Shown: positions 7,381 through 15,389 of the stretch, one piece after another
How the letters are laid out: each line of letters starts with the position of its first letter
How positions within the stretch are numbered: position 1 is the stretch's first letter
NCBI GenBank assembly: GCA_035604615.1
Contig: DATNID010000033.1
Location: 1 to 64,000, forward strand
DNA from: DATJLY01 sp035604615
Lineage (GTDB): Bacteria > Pseudomonadota > Alphaproteobacteria > ATCC43930 > CGMCC-115725
Length of the DNA stretch: 64,000 nucleotides
Direction: 5' to 3'
Notes under the pieces: generated by a model
The model's input: only the letters and a program-made list of their open reading frames with translations
The model's database searches: none
What the model was told of the DNA's origin: nothing
Made by a program: the position numbers and the translations under genes

Positions 7381-7440
7381 GTGCAATACGTGTATCTCGT
7401 GGAAAGCCTCCAACGCGCGGGCCGACCCTGCATTCGGTTA
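7381..7440 (+). pseudogene. Possible GIY-YIG nuclease start, truncated
   Basis: Directly after the hairpin a GTG opens the peptide VQYVYLVESLQRA, which matches the usual first strand of small GIY-YIG nucleases (M-x-Y-V-Y-L-L-x-S). The following residues no longer carry the conserved GxT...RL..H pattern, and no GIY-YIG gene of normal length (about 90 residues) follows. It is best read as a degraded host gene fragment at the element boundary. The short match makes this tentative. Confidence 0.35.
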
Positions 7441-7492
7441 ACCACGTCTCACGAGTCGCGAAGTCTCGCCGTTCGCTTGAAGGGAGAGGCCC

Positions 7493-8131
7493 ATGCCGGC
7501 CGACGAACTGCCCGAATTGCCGCCGCGATCCTTTGCCAAGATCGACGACGCCACGGACGACGTGTTCTATTCGATCCCGCGCTTCGTCACCCATATCGAC
7601 GACGGCGCGATCGCCGCGGTGACGCAGCTCTACCGCGAGCTGTTCGCGCCGGGCGCAACCATCCTCGACCTGATGGGAAGCTGGGTCGCGCATCTGCCGC
7701 CCGAGATTTCTTACGCCGAGGTGATCGGCCACGGCATGAACCAGGAGGAGCTGGCGGCGAACCCGCGCTATCACCGCTGGTTCGTCCACGACCTCAACGC
7801 GAGCCCGGCCCTGCCGCTCGCCGACGCGTCGGTCGATGCGGTCGCGATCTGCGTCTCGATCCAGTACCTGCAGCAGCCGGTTGCGGTGTTCCGCGAGGTG
7901 TTGCGCGTGCTGCGGCCCGGAGGATTGGTGGCGATCACCTTCTCCAACCGCTGCTTCCCGACCAAGGCGGTGGCGATCTGGCGCGCGCTCGAGGGCGACC
8001 AGCACCAGCATCTCGTCGCGCTCTATCTCGACCGCGCCGGTTTCGCAACGGTCGAGCCCCGCACCCTCATCGACGAAGGTTTGGCGCAGGACCCGCTCTG
8101 GGCCGTGATCGGCCGCAAGGCGGGTGATTGA
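7493..8131 (+). CDS. SAM-dependent methyltransferase-like protein
   Basis: A 212-residue class I methyltransferase fold. The expected elements appear in order: motif I-like ATILDLMGS near residue 55, a post-I segment, LPLADASVDAVAICVSIQYL (motif IV region, about 105-124) and VFREVLRVLRPGGLVAITFSN (post-motif region, about 128-148). Motif I is not a classical GxGxG, which suggests a divergent member. Substrate unknown. An AGGGAGAGG site precedes the ATG. It begins a three-gene plus-strand unit with an alpha/beta hydrolase and a flavin-dependent oxidoreductase, and is the first host-like gene after the element. Confidence 0.75.
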   Translation: MPADELPELPPRSFAKIDDATDDVFYSIPRFVTHIDDGAIAAVTQLYRELFAPGATILDLMGSWVAHLPPEISYAEVIGHGMNQEELAANPRYHRWFVHDLNASPALPLADASVDAVAICVSIQYLQQPVAVFREVLRVLRPGGLVAITFSNRCFPTKAVAIWRALEGDQHQHLVALYLDRAGFATVEPRTLIDEGLAQDPLWAVIGRKAGD

Positions 8132-8163
8132 ATTCCCCGACGGTCGCGATAAAAGCCACTTCC

Positions 8164-8970
8164 ATGGCGGAGATCAGGGACGCATCCGGCCGACCCTTCG
8201 CGCGCCGCACGGTCGCGTTGGGCAGCGTTGCGCTCGAGCTCTATGAGGGCGGCGAGGGGCGCAGTTTGCTGTTCCTGCACGACGCCACCGGCCTCGCGCA
8301 ATCGGCGGCCGTGCTGGCGGAGCTGGCGCGGCGTTTCCACGTCCTCGCGCCGCTCCATCCCGGGTTCGACGGCGCCGCCTTGCCGGGCTGGATGAGCTCG
8401 GTCGACGATTTCGCGCATGCGCATCTGGAACTGGCGCGACGGCAGGGGCTCGAGCGTGCGATCGTGGTGGGCGCGTCGCTCGGCGGCTGGGTCGCGGCCG
8501 AGATGGCGACCAAGACCACGCATTTCATCGACCGCCTGGTGCTGATCGCACCGGTCGGCATCAAGGTCGGCGCGGTCGACCGGCTCGACGTGCCCGACAT
8601 TTTCGCCATGAAGGAGAGCGAGCTCGACCGGCGCCTTTATGCCGAGCCGGAGAAGTTCCGCCTCGACCCGGCCGGAAAATCGGACGCCGAGCTCGCCATC
8701 GTGGCGCAGAACCGCGAGACCCTGGCCCTGGTCGGGTGGGAGCCCTATCTGCATAATCCGAAGCTGAAGCATCGCCTGTCATCGATCGACCGCCCGACGC
8801 TTGTGCTGCGCGGCGCGCAGGACGGGCTGGTGTCGCATGACTATGCCGAGAGCTTCGCGCGCCTCATCCCGGGCGCGCGGCTCGAGAGCATTGCCGGGGC
8901 GGCGCATCTGGCCCATGTCGAGCGGCCCGCGCCGGTGGCCGAGCGCATCGTCCGCTTCGCCGGCGAATAA
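8164..8970 (+). CDS. Alpha/beta-fold hydrolase
   Basis: A 268-residue esterase or C-C hydrolase-type protein. The oxyanion segment LLFLHDATG is near residue 36. The nucleophile elbow VVGASLGGW has Ser105, the acid is in VLRGAQDGLV and the catalytic His in AGAAHLAHVE. HD in place of the usual HG at the oxyanion motif is slightly unusual. In such clusters it would hydrolyse an ester, lactone or ring-cleavage product. The ATG at 8164 is preferred to an upstream TTG overlapping the methyltransferase stop, although no strong ribosome binding site distinguishes them. It is followed 14 bases later by the LLM oxidoreductase. Confidence 0.8.
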   Translation: MAEIRDASGRPFARRTVALGSVALELYEGGEGRSLLFLHDATGLAQSAAVLAELARRFHVLAPLHPGFDGAALPGWMSSVDDFAHAHLELARRQGLERAIVVGASLGGWVAAEMATKTTHFIDRLVLIAPVGIKVGAVDRLDVPDIFAMKESELDRRLYAEPEKFRLDPAGKSDAELAIVAQNRETLALVGWEPYLHNPKLKHRLSSIDRPTLVLRGAQDGLVSHDYAESFARLIPGARLESIAGAAHLAHVERPAPVAERIVRFAGE

Positions 8971-8984
8971 GGAGGCGCCAAGCG

Positions 8985-10142
8985 ATGAAGGTGTGGCATT
9001 TCTCCGAGGGCGCCTATCCCTTCCTGCCGCCCGAGCACGACTACGAATCCGTGCGCGTGACACTGCCGAACCGTATCTACGATCCCAAGATCGGCGCCGA
9101 CCTCTATCACCGCTTCCTCGACGAGTGGCTCTATGCCGACGAGGAAGGGCTCGACATCCAGATCAACGAGCATCACCAGACGCCGACTTGCGTCGATCCG
9201 GCGGCGCCCATCATCCTCGGCATCCTGGCGCGGCAAACGAAGCGCGCGCGGCTCCTGATCCTCGGCAATCCGATCGGCAACCGCACCCAGCCGGTGCGCG
9301 TCGCCGAGGAGATGGCGATGGTGGACGTGCTGTCGCGCGGCCGGGTCGAATGCGGCTTCGTGCGCAGCGTTCCCTACGAGCTGGCAGCCGGCAACAGCAA
9401 CCCGGTGCGGCTGCGCGACCGCATGTGGGAAGCGCACGACCTCATCGTCAAGGCCTGGACCACGCATGACGGCCCGTTCTCGTTCGAGGGCGAGTTCTAC
9501 CATCACCGCATGGTGAACATTTGGCCGCGCCCCTATCAGCAGCCGCACCCGCCGATCTGGGTCGCCTCTACCAGCCATCACGGCGTCGGCATGGTGGGCG
9601 AGAAGGGCTACACCCTGGGTACGTTCTTCGTCGGCCATGTCGAGGCGAAGAAGATTTTCGACGCCTATCGCGCCGGCTGGACACGGGCAGGCCGCCCCGG
9701 TCCGACGCCGCTCGACCGGCTGGGCTATGCCTGTCTCGTCTATGTCGGCGACAGCGACGAAGAAGGCCGCGCCGGCGGCCAGAAGCTGACCTGGTATCTC
9801 AGCCACAACAAGATCCCGCTGCATTTCCGCAACCCGCCGGGCTATCTCCCGGCGGCCGCCAACGTGCAGGTGCTGCGCGCCGGCACCATCGGGCGGCCCG
9901 ACGACTATGTTCCCGACCTCGACGATCTGATCGAGCGCGGCCTCATCTTCTGCGGCAATCCCGACACTGTGGTGCGGCAGATCAAGCGTTTCTACGACTA
10001 TGTCGGCGGCTTCGGCCACATCCTGTCGATGGGGCAGGCGGGGTTCCTCGAGCATGACGAGACGCTGAAGGGCATCCGCCTCCTCGCGCGCGAGGTCTAT
10101 CCCAAGCTGAAGGAGCTGGCGCCGGCACCCGCGATGGCGTGA
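8985..10142 (+). CDS. LLM class flavin-dependent oxidoreductase
   Basis: A 385-residue bacterial luciferase-like monooxygenase, TIM barrel, using reduced FMN (or F420 in relatives). Family marks include INEHHQTP near residue 65, LGNPIGNRTQPVRVAEEMAMVDVLSRGRVECGF (split here as LGNPIGNR and then AEEMAMVDVLSRGRVECGF) at about 90-125, and PRPYQQPHPPIWVAS near 180. It probably oxygenates a small organic acid or aromatic. An ideal AAGGAGG site precedes the ATG. It ends the unit 7493-10142; the convergent Rieske oxygenase ends directly at its stop. Confidence 0.85.
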   Translation: MKVWHFSEGAYPFLPPEHDYESVRVTLPNRIYDPKIGADLYHRFLDEWLYADEEGLDIQINEHHQTPTCVDPAAPIILGILARQTKRARLLILGNPIGNRTQPVRVAEEMAMVDVLSRGRVECGFVRSVPYELAAGNSNPVRLRDRMWEAHDLIVKAWTTHDGPFSFEGEFYHHRMVNIWPRPYQQPHPPIWVASTSHHGVGMVGEKGYTLGTFFVGHVEAKKIFDAYRAGWTRAGRPGPTPLDRLGYACLVYVGDSDEEGRAGGQKLTWYLSHNKIPLHFRNPPGYLPAAANVQVLRAGTIGRPDDYVPDLDDLIERGLIFCGNPDTVVRQIKRFYDYVGGFGHILSMGQAGFLEHDETLKGIRLLAREVYPKLKELAPAPAMA

Positions 10143-11303
10143 TCACGCCACCTGGATCGGCAGCTCTGCCGCGTGCGGCAGGGGGCGCCAGGTCTTGGTC
10201 GGGCGGCCGGCGCGGATCGCCTCGATCTCGCGCAGATAGAGCCGGCGCAGGAACACGATGCCGGCGTCGGACGTGCCCAGATATTCGTGCTCGCGGTCGG
10301 CGACAATGCCCTGGCCCATCTGCGCCACATAGTCCTGCGCATTGGTGAGCGCGAAGGTGGTGTCGTCGGGATAGATGCCGTTGAACAGCGCGTCGTGGTC
10401 GACCGACGGGTTGTAGTCGCCCATGCGCTCGGCATAGTCGGTGAGGCGGCGGTCGAAATCCGGGCCGCCCGAGGGCGCCCCCCACAAGGTGAACCGCGCG
10501 GTGTGCTCATCATCAACCGGGACCATCCAGGCGCCGACATCGATCCACGGATCGCCCTGCCGGAAGCCCGGAACAGAGATGTGGTTGTTGTTGGGGAAGG
10601 TCCAGTCGCTGATGCGCACGTTGGTGTTGGAGCGGGTCGCGATCTGGCGGATGCCGGCGTCGGTCTCTTCATAGGCGAGTTTGGGGATGGTGCGGCTCAC
10701 CGCCTGCCCGAATGTGCCCGCGCGCCCGGCCTGATGCACGAAGCTGACATGCACGGCGTCGAGCGAGTTCTCCACCTGTTGTAGCCAGTTGCAGGGCCAG
10801 ATTTGCTTCTTGGCGAAGACATGCCCGCCCTGGCGCTCGAACGCCGGCTTGCGCGGCAGCTCGAACGCGGGCGCCGGCCCGTCGCCCATATAGGCGAAGA
10901 CGAGCCCGGCATATTCGTGGACCGGGTATGAAGCGATCCTGACCTTGGGAATTCCCTCGTCCTCTTCGGCTGGACGCTCGACGCACTGGCCGGTGCCGTC
11001 ATATTTCCAGCCGTGATAGATGCAGCGGATTTCCTCGCCTTCGACCCAGCCGGTGTGGAGCAAGGTCAGGCGATGGGCGCAGCGCGCGGCGACGAGATAT
11101 GCGCGCCCGCTCGCGCCGCGATAGAGAGTCAAATCCTCGCTCAGGATGCGCAGGAATTGCGCCTTGCCTTGCGCCAGGCCCCTGGAGGTCGCGACCGGCT
11201 GCCAGAACCGGCGCAGCAGCTTGCCCATGTCGCTGTCGCGCCCGGTCCGGGTGAGCGCGTCGAGCCGCTCGGCCCGCTGCTCCAGGCGTGCGTCCTTGTC
11301 CAT
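10143..11303 (-). CDS. Rieske non-heme iron oxygenase, alpha subunit (copy 1)
   Basis: A 386-residue phthalate-4,5-dioxygenase/vanillate-demethylase-type terminal oxygenase. The Rieske [2Fe-2S] ligands are Cys75, His77, Cys94 and His97 (CAHR and CIYHGW). The mononuclear iron site follows in NSLDAVHVSFVHQ, with Asp182, His185 and His190, and Asn172/Glu178 upstream as usual. It would hydroxylate or demethylate an aromatic carboxylate with electrons from a reductase such as the one at 59917. The ATG at 11303 is chosen over longer starts because of the AAGGGGAG site. It is one of three close paralogues in the window and is divergent from the DUF3500 gene. Confidence 0.92.
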   Translation of the reverse strand: MDKDARLEQRAERLDALTRTGRDSDMGKLLRRFWQPVATSRGLAQGKAQFLRILSEDLTLYRGASGRAYLVAARCAHRLTLLHTGWVEGEEIRCIYHGWKYDGTGQCVERPAEEDEGIPKVRIASYPVHEYAGLVFAYMGDGPAPAFELPRKPAFERQGGHVFAKKQIWPCNWLQQVENSLDAVHVSFVHQAGRAGTFGQAVSRTIPKLAYEETDAGIRQIATRSNTNVRISDWTFPNNNHISVPGFRQGDPWIDVGAWMVPVDDEHTARFTLWGAPSGGPDFDRRLTDYAERMGDYNPSVDHDALFNGIYPDDTTFALTNAQDYVAQMGQGIVADREHEYLGTSDAGIVFLRRLYLREIEAIRAGRPTKTWRPLPHAAELPIQVA

Positions 11304-11369
11304 CGCGCCGCTCCCCTTGCCGCTGGCTTCGATCTTGCGTCCGGCCCTTGAAGCAATCAAGTTGCGGCG

Positions 11370-12665
11370 ATGACCACCGAGGATTACCGCCCCTATCTGC
11401 CGTCGCCGGCGCAATCAAAGATCGCTGGGCCGAACGCCCGCGCCCATGCCAAGACGCGGACGGATTCTCCGCGCGGGCGGGCGACAGCGGCGGCGCGGCG
11501 CGCGCTGGTGGAGCAGACATTCACCGGCATCACCACTGATGGCGCCGCCGTTACCGGTCTTTTTTCGCTCGCCCCCAACGGCGCGCCGGCGGAAGCGATG
11601 ATCGCCGCCGCCGCTGCGCTCGTTGGCTGCCTCTCGCCGGCGCAGCGCGCATCCACGTGCTTTCCCGTCGGCGACGAGCGCTGGCGGCGATGGCAGAACT
11701 CGGAGCTCTATGTCGAGGATTTCGGGCTCCGCCTCGACGAGGTCGAGGACCGGGTGCGCGATGCCGCGATGGCGGTGGTGCAGGCCAGCCTGAGCGCCGA
11801 GGGGTTCCGGCAATCGCGCGACGTGATGCGGCTCAACCGCTTCATCGGCGATCTCGTCGGCGGGCCGCACGTGCTCGGCGAATGGAGCTATCTTTTCTCC
11901 CTGTTCGGCGCACCGTCCTTGGACGAGCCGTGGGGCTGGCAGCTGTTCGGCCATCACCTGTGCCTCCACTGTCTCGTCATCGGGCGGCAGATGGTGCTGA
12001 CGCCGACCTTCATGGGCGCCGAGCCGTCCTACGCCGATACCGGTCCCTTCGCCGGAATCCGCATGTTCGAGGACGAGGAGCGCGCGGGGCTCGCGCTGAT
12101 GCGCTCGCTCGCGCCCGCGCAGCAGCGCCAGGCCATCGTCGCGCATTCCATGGTGGGCGGCGACCTGCCGCCGGGGCGCCGCCACCCGAACGACAATCTC
12201 CATCTCGCCGGTGCCTACCAGGACAACCGGATCATTCCCTACGAAGGCATCCGCGCGCGCGACTTGCCGGCCGCGCAGCGCCGGCAGCTGCTCGATCTCG
12301 CCGCGCGCTACGTGGCGCCGCTGCCGCCCGGGCCGCTTCAGGCGCGCCTTGCGGAGATCGAGCGCCACCTGGCCGAGACGCGGTTCTGCTGGATCGGCGG
12401 GTTCGACGACTCCAGCCCGTTCTACTACCGCATCCAGAGTCCGGTGGTGCTGATCGAGTTCGACCATCATGCCGGCGTTTTCCTCACCAACGCCGCGCCG
12501 GCCAAGTTCCACGTCCACACCATCGTGCGCACGCCCAATGGCAACGATTATGGCAAGGACCTGCTGCGCCTCCATTACCAGCGCGCGCCGCACCACCAAA
12601 GCGCCTTGCCCGAACCATCGGGACCCAGCAAAATCAGGTCGGGAGACGAACGAAAGGGACCATGA
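11370..12665 (+). CDS. DUF3500 domain protein
   Basis: A 431-residue protein of the DUF3500 family, recognised by EPWGWQLFGHHL near residue 190, then VLTPTFMGAEP and the late segment FYYRIQSPVVLIEFDHH. Function of the family is unknown. No signal peptide is seen at the chosen start; the first 45 residues look disordered. Histidine-rich segments (HHLCLHCL; FDHHAG) could bind metal. Its stop overlaps the ATG of the next amidohydrolase (ATGA), so it is co-translated with the tandem decarboxylase-like pair. The link to the Rieske oxygenase is only by divergence. Confidence 0.75.
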   Translation: MTTEDYRPYLPSPAQSKIAGPNARAHAKTRTDSPRGRATAAARRALVEQTFTGITTDGAAVTGLFSLAPNGAPAEAMIAAAAALVGCLSPAQRASTCFPVGDERWRRWQNSELYVEDFGLRLDEVEDRVRDAAMAVVQASLSAEGFRQSRDVMRLNRFIGDLVGGPHVLGEWSYLFSLFGAPSLDEPWGWQLFGHHLCLHCLVIGRQMVLTPTFMGAEPSYADTGPFAGIRMFEDEERAGLALMRSLAPAQQRQAIVAHSMVGGDLPPGRRHPNDNLHLAGAYQDNRIIPYEGIRARDLPAAQRRQLLDLAARYVAPLPPGPLQARLAEIERHLAETRFCWIGGFDDSSPFYYRIQSPVVLIEFDHHAGVFLTNAAPAKFHVHTIVRTPNGNDYGKDLLRLHYQRAPHHQSALPEPSGPSKIRSGDERKGP

Positions 12666-13654
12666 TGGCCGAGTTCGGCAAGCAGCGTTACGAGCGTATC
12701 GCCGTCGAGGAAGGTTTCACTATTCCCGAGGTCGCCGAAGAGCAGAGAAAGCGCATGCCGCCGGGCCTAGCGCCGAGCGCGATGCGGGCGGGCGTGTTCC
12801 GCGCGCTGCTGGATCTCGGCGACGACCGCATCAAGGCGATGGACGAGGACGGCATCGCGACCCAGGTCTGCGTGCTCGCCGGCTCGATCATCCAGGACCT
12901 CGATCCGGTCCAGGGCAACGAGCTGGCCGCGCTCTCGAACGACCGCCTCGCCGCGGCCGCCAGGAAATATCCCGGCCGCATCACCGGCCTCGCCGCCTTC
13001 GCGCCGCGCGATCCTGGCCGCGCCGCGCGCGAGCTCGAGCGCGCGGTCAAGACGCTCGGCCTGAAGGGCGGCATCGTCAATTCCCATTCGCTCGGCGAAT
13101 ATCTCGACGACAAGAAATTCTGGCCTATTTTCGAGGCGGTCGAGGCGATGGGCGTGCCGATCTACATCCATCCGCGCGACCCATCGCCGCAGATGATCAA
13201 GCCGTTCGAGGTGACCGGCTTCAAGATCGGCTGGTCATGGGCGGCCGAGACCGGGACGCACATCATCCGCATGATCGGCGGCGGCGTGTTCGATCAGTTC
13301 CCCCGCCTCAAGATCGTCATCGGCCACATGGGCGAGGGGCTCCCGTTCCACCTCGATCGCATCGACAACCGCTATTACTGGGAACACGAGATGGCCGGCA
13401 CGGCGCCCAAGCTGAAGCGCAAGCCGAGCGATTATGTGCGCGACAATCTCGCGCTCACCACGAGCGGCATGAATTACAGCCCGCCGCTCTTGATGACGAT
13501 CCAGATGGTAGGCATCGACAACGTTCTCTTCGCCGCCGACTACCCTTTCGAGACCGTGCGCGATTCGGTCGCCGCGATTGACGCGCTCGCGATTTCGGAC
13601 CGCGACAAGGAAAAACTTTACAGCCGCAATTCAAAGCGCGTGTTCAAGCTCTGA
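12662..13654 (+). CDS. Amidohydrolase_2 protein, gamma-resorcylate decarboxylase-like (paralogue A)
   Basis: A 330-residue TIM-barrel protein related to gamma-resorcylate (2,6-dihydroxybenzoate) decarboxylase. Shared marks: RIAVEE at the N-terminus, PIYIHPRDPSPQM, IGHMGEGLPFHLDRIDNR and VLFAADYPFE. In that enzyme family a Glu-x-His near the start, a His in the YxHPR segment and the Asp before xPFE bind the metal. Here the Glu16 position is kept but the His is Gly18, so one ligand is missing. The start is the ATG overlapping the DUF3500 stop (a second ATG follows at once). It is a tandem paralogue of the next gene. Confidence 0.85.
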   Translation: MMAEFGKQRYERIAVEEGFTIPEVAEEQRKRMPPGLAPSAMRAGVFRALLDLGDDRIKAMDEDGIATQVCVLAGSIIQDLDPVQGNELAALSNDRLAAAARKYPGRITGLAAFAPRDPGRAARELERAVKTLGLKGGIVNSHSLGEYLDDKKFWPIFEAVEAMGVPIYIHPRDPSPQMIKPFEVTGFKIGWSWAAETGTHIIRMIGGGVFDQFPRLKIVIGHMGEGLPFHLDRIDNRYYWEHEMAGTAPKLKRKPSDYVRDNLALTTSGMNYSPPLLMTIQMVGIDNVLFAADYPFETVRDSVAAIDALAISDRDKEKLYSRNSKRVFKL

Positions 13655-13665
13655 GGGGGACCAAG

Positions 13666-14655
13666 ATGGCAGACATGGCGAAACAGCGTTACGAGCGTAT
13701 CGCGGTCGAAGAAGCCTACATCATTCCCGAAATCGTCGAGATCCAGGCGCGGCAGATGCCGGTGCGGATGGGGGCGTCGGGGATGCGGGACTATGTCTTC
13801 AAGTCGCTGCTCGATTTGGGCGACGGGCGCATCAAGACCATGGACGAGGACGGCATCTCGATGCAGGTCTGCCTCCTCGCCGGCATCGCCATCCAGGACC
13901 TCGACCCGGTCCAGGGCAACGAGCTCGCCGCGCTGGCCAACGACCGCATTTCCGAGACGGCCAAGAAATATCCCACCCGCATCGCCGGGCTCGCGGCGTT
14001 CGCGCCGCGCGATCCCGTGCGCGCCGCGCGTGAACTCGAGCGCGCCGTGAAGACGCGGGGCCTCAAGGGCGGCGTGATCAATTCGCACTCGCTGGGCGAA
14101 TATCTCGACGACAAGAAATTCTGGCCCATTTTCGAGGCGGTGCAGGCGATGGACGTGCCGATCTACATCCATCCGCGCGATCCCTCGCCGCAGATGATCA
14201 AGCCGTTCGACGTGATGGGCTTCAAGGTCGGCTGGTCGTGGGCGGCGGAAACGGGAACGCACATCATCCGCCTCATTGGCGCCGGCGTGTTCGACCAGTT
14301 CCCGCGCCTCAAGATCGTCATCGGCCACATGGGCGAGGGGCTGCCGTTCCATCTCGACCGCATCGACAACCGCTATTACTGGGAACACCAGATGGCCGGC
14401 ATGGCGCCCAAGCTGAAGCGCAAGCCGAGCGACTATGTCCGCGACAACATCGTCGTCACGACGAGCGGCATGAATTTCAGCCCGCCGCTCTTGATGACGA
14501 TCCAGATGCTCGGCATCGACAACGTGCTGTTCGCCGCCGACTGGCCGTTCGAGGTGGTGAAGGAGTCGGTGGCCGCAATCGACGCGCTCGCGATTTCGGA
14601 CCGCGACAAGGAGAAGATCTACAGCCTCAACTCGAAGCGCGTGTTCAAGCTGTAG
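13666..14655 (+). CDS. Amidohydrolase_2 protein, gamma-resorcylate decarboxylase-like (paralogue B)
   Basis: A 329-residue tandem duplicate of the gene before it, clearly similar along its whole length. Residues at the expected metal and catalytic positions: Glu15, His169 (PIYIHPRD), His221 and Glu224 (IGHMGEG), and Asp292 (FAADWPFE). The second ligand of the usual Glu-x-His is Ala17. The pair therefore shares an altered metal site and may be heteromeric or use a different mechanism. A GAGGGGG site precedes the ATG. It ends the plus-strand unit 11370-14655, and the next gene is convergent. Confidence 0.85.
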   Translation: MADMAKQRYERIAVEEAYIIPEIVEIQARQMPVRMGASGMRDYVFKSLLDLGDGRIKTMDEDGISMQVCLLAGIAIQDLDPVQGNELAALANDRISETAKKYPTRIAGLAAFAPRDPVRAARELERAVKTRGLKGGVINSHSLGEYLDDKKFWPIFEAVQAMDVPIYIHPRDPSPQMIKPFDVMGFKVGWSWAAETGTHIIRLIGAGVFDQFPRLKIVIGHMGEGLPFHLDRIDNRYYWEHQMAGMAPKLKRKPSDYVRDNIVVTTSGMNFSPPLLMTIQMLGIDNVLFAADWPFEVVKESVAAIDALAISDRDKEKIYSLNSKRVFKL

Positions 14656-14662
14656 CTCGGGA

Positions 14663-15379
14663 TCAGCCGCCGAAGGTCTCGCGGAAGAATTCCTTCATCG
14701 CGATCCACGAGCGCTTGTCCGCCTTCTCGTTGTAGGCGGCGGGGCCGGGCAGGTCGGTCGGCAGGTTGTAGTTGGTGAAAGTGTGCTTGGCGCCGCCATA
14801 GGCGACGAGCTGCCAGTCCGCCCTGGCGTCGGTCATCTCCTTTTCGAAGGCGAGGACCTCCTCGGGCGGGACCACCGGGTCGTCGTTGCCGTGGAGCACC
14901 AGCACCTTGGCGCTGACGCTCTTGGCCGGCATCGGCGTCGCAAACTGGCCGTGGAAACTGACGACGCCGGCCACCTTCATGCCGGCGCGCGCCATCTCCA
15001 GCACGACCATGCCGCCGAAGCAGTAGCCGATCGCCACGATCTTGGCCGGGTCCACATTCGCGTTCCCGCGCAGCACGTCGAGCCCGGCTTGCGCCCGCGC
15101 GCGCTGCAGCATGCGGTCCTTGTAGTAGGGCTCCGAGATCTTGGCGCATTCCTCCATCGTCTGGGCACGCACGCCTTTGCCGAAAATGTCGGGCGCGAAG
15201 GCGACGTAGCCGAGCTCGGCCAGCATCTGCGAGCGCTGCTTCATGTAGTCCTGCATCCCGTTCCATTCGTGGACGACGAGGATGCCCGGACGCTTGCCGC
15301 TCTTGGCGTCGTCGTAGGCGAGGAAGCCCTCGCAAACGGTCGAGCCCTGCTTGTACTCGACCGTCTCGGTCTTGATCAT
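14663..15379 (-). CDS. Dienelactone hydrolase family protein
   Basis: A 238-residue cytoplasmic alpha/beta hydrolase. The catalytic triad is Cys120 in GYCFGG, Asp167 in GNDDPVVP and His199 in GAKHTFTN, the pattern of carboxymethylenebutenolidase-like enzymes that open lactones formed after aromatic ring cleavage. ILVVHEWNG carries the Glu that arms the Cys. Length is typical. It is probably transcribed after the amidohydrolase at 15390-16628, 10 bases upstream. A paralogue lies at 57129. Confidence 0.88.
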   Translation of the reverse strand: MIKTETVEYKQGSTVCEGFLAYDDAKSGKRPGILVVHEWNGMQDYMKQRSQMLAELGYVAFAPDIFGKGVRAQTMEECAKISEPYYKDRMLQRARAQAGLDVLRGNANVDPAKIVAIGYCFGGMVVLEMARAGMKVAGVVSFHGQFATPMPAKSVSAKVLVLHGNDDPVVPPEEVLAFEKEMTDARADWQLVAYGGAKHTFTNYNLPTDLPGPAAYNEKADKRSWIAMKEFFRETFGG

Positions 15380-15389
15380 GCGCGGAGCC

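Noticed and set aside
7141..7492. tRNA gene as integration target
   Set aside because: No cloverleaf or 3'-end tRNA sequence could be found; the hairpins here do not have tRNA layout.
11304..11369. CTTGA-agcaa-TCAAG inverted repeat between the divergent Rieske and DUF3500 genes as an operator
   Set aside because: Only five bases per arm; expected by chance and not repeated at the other divergent promoters.
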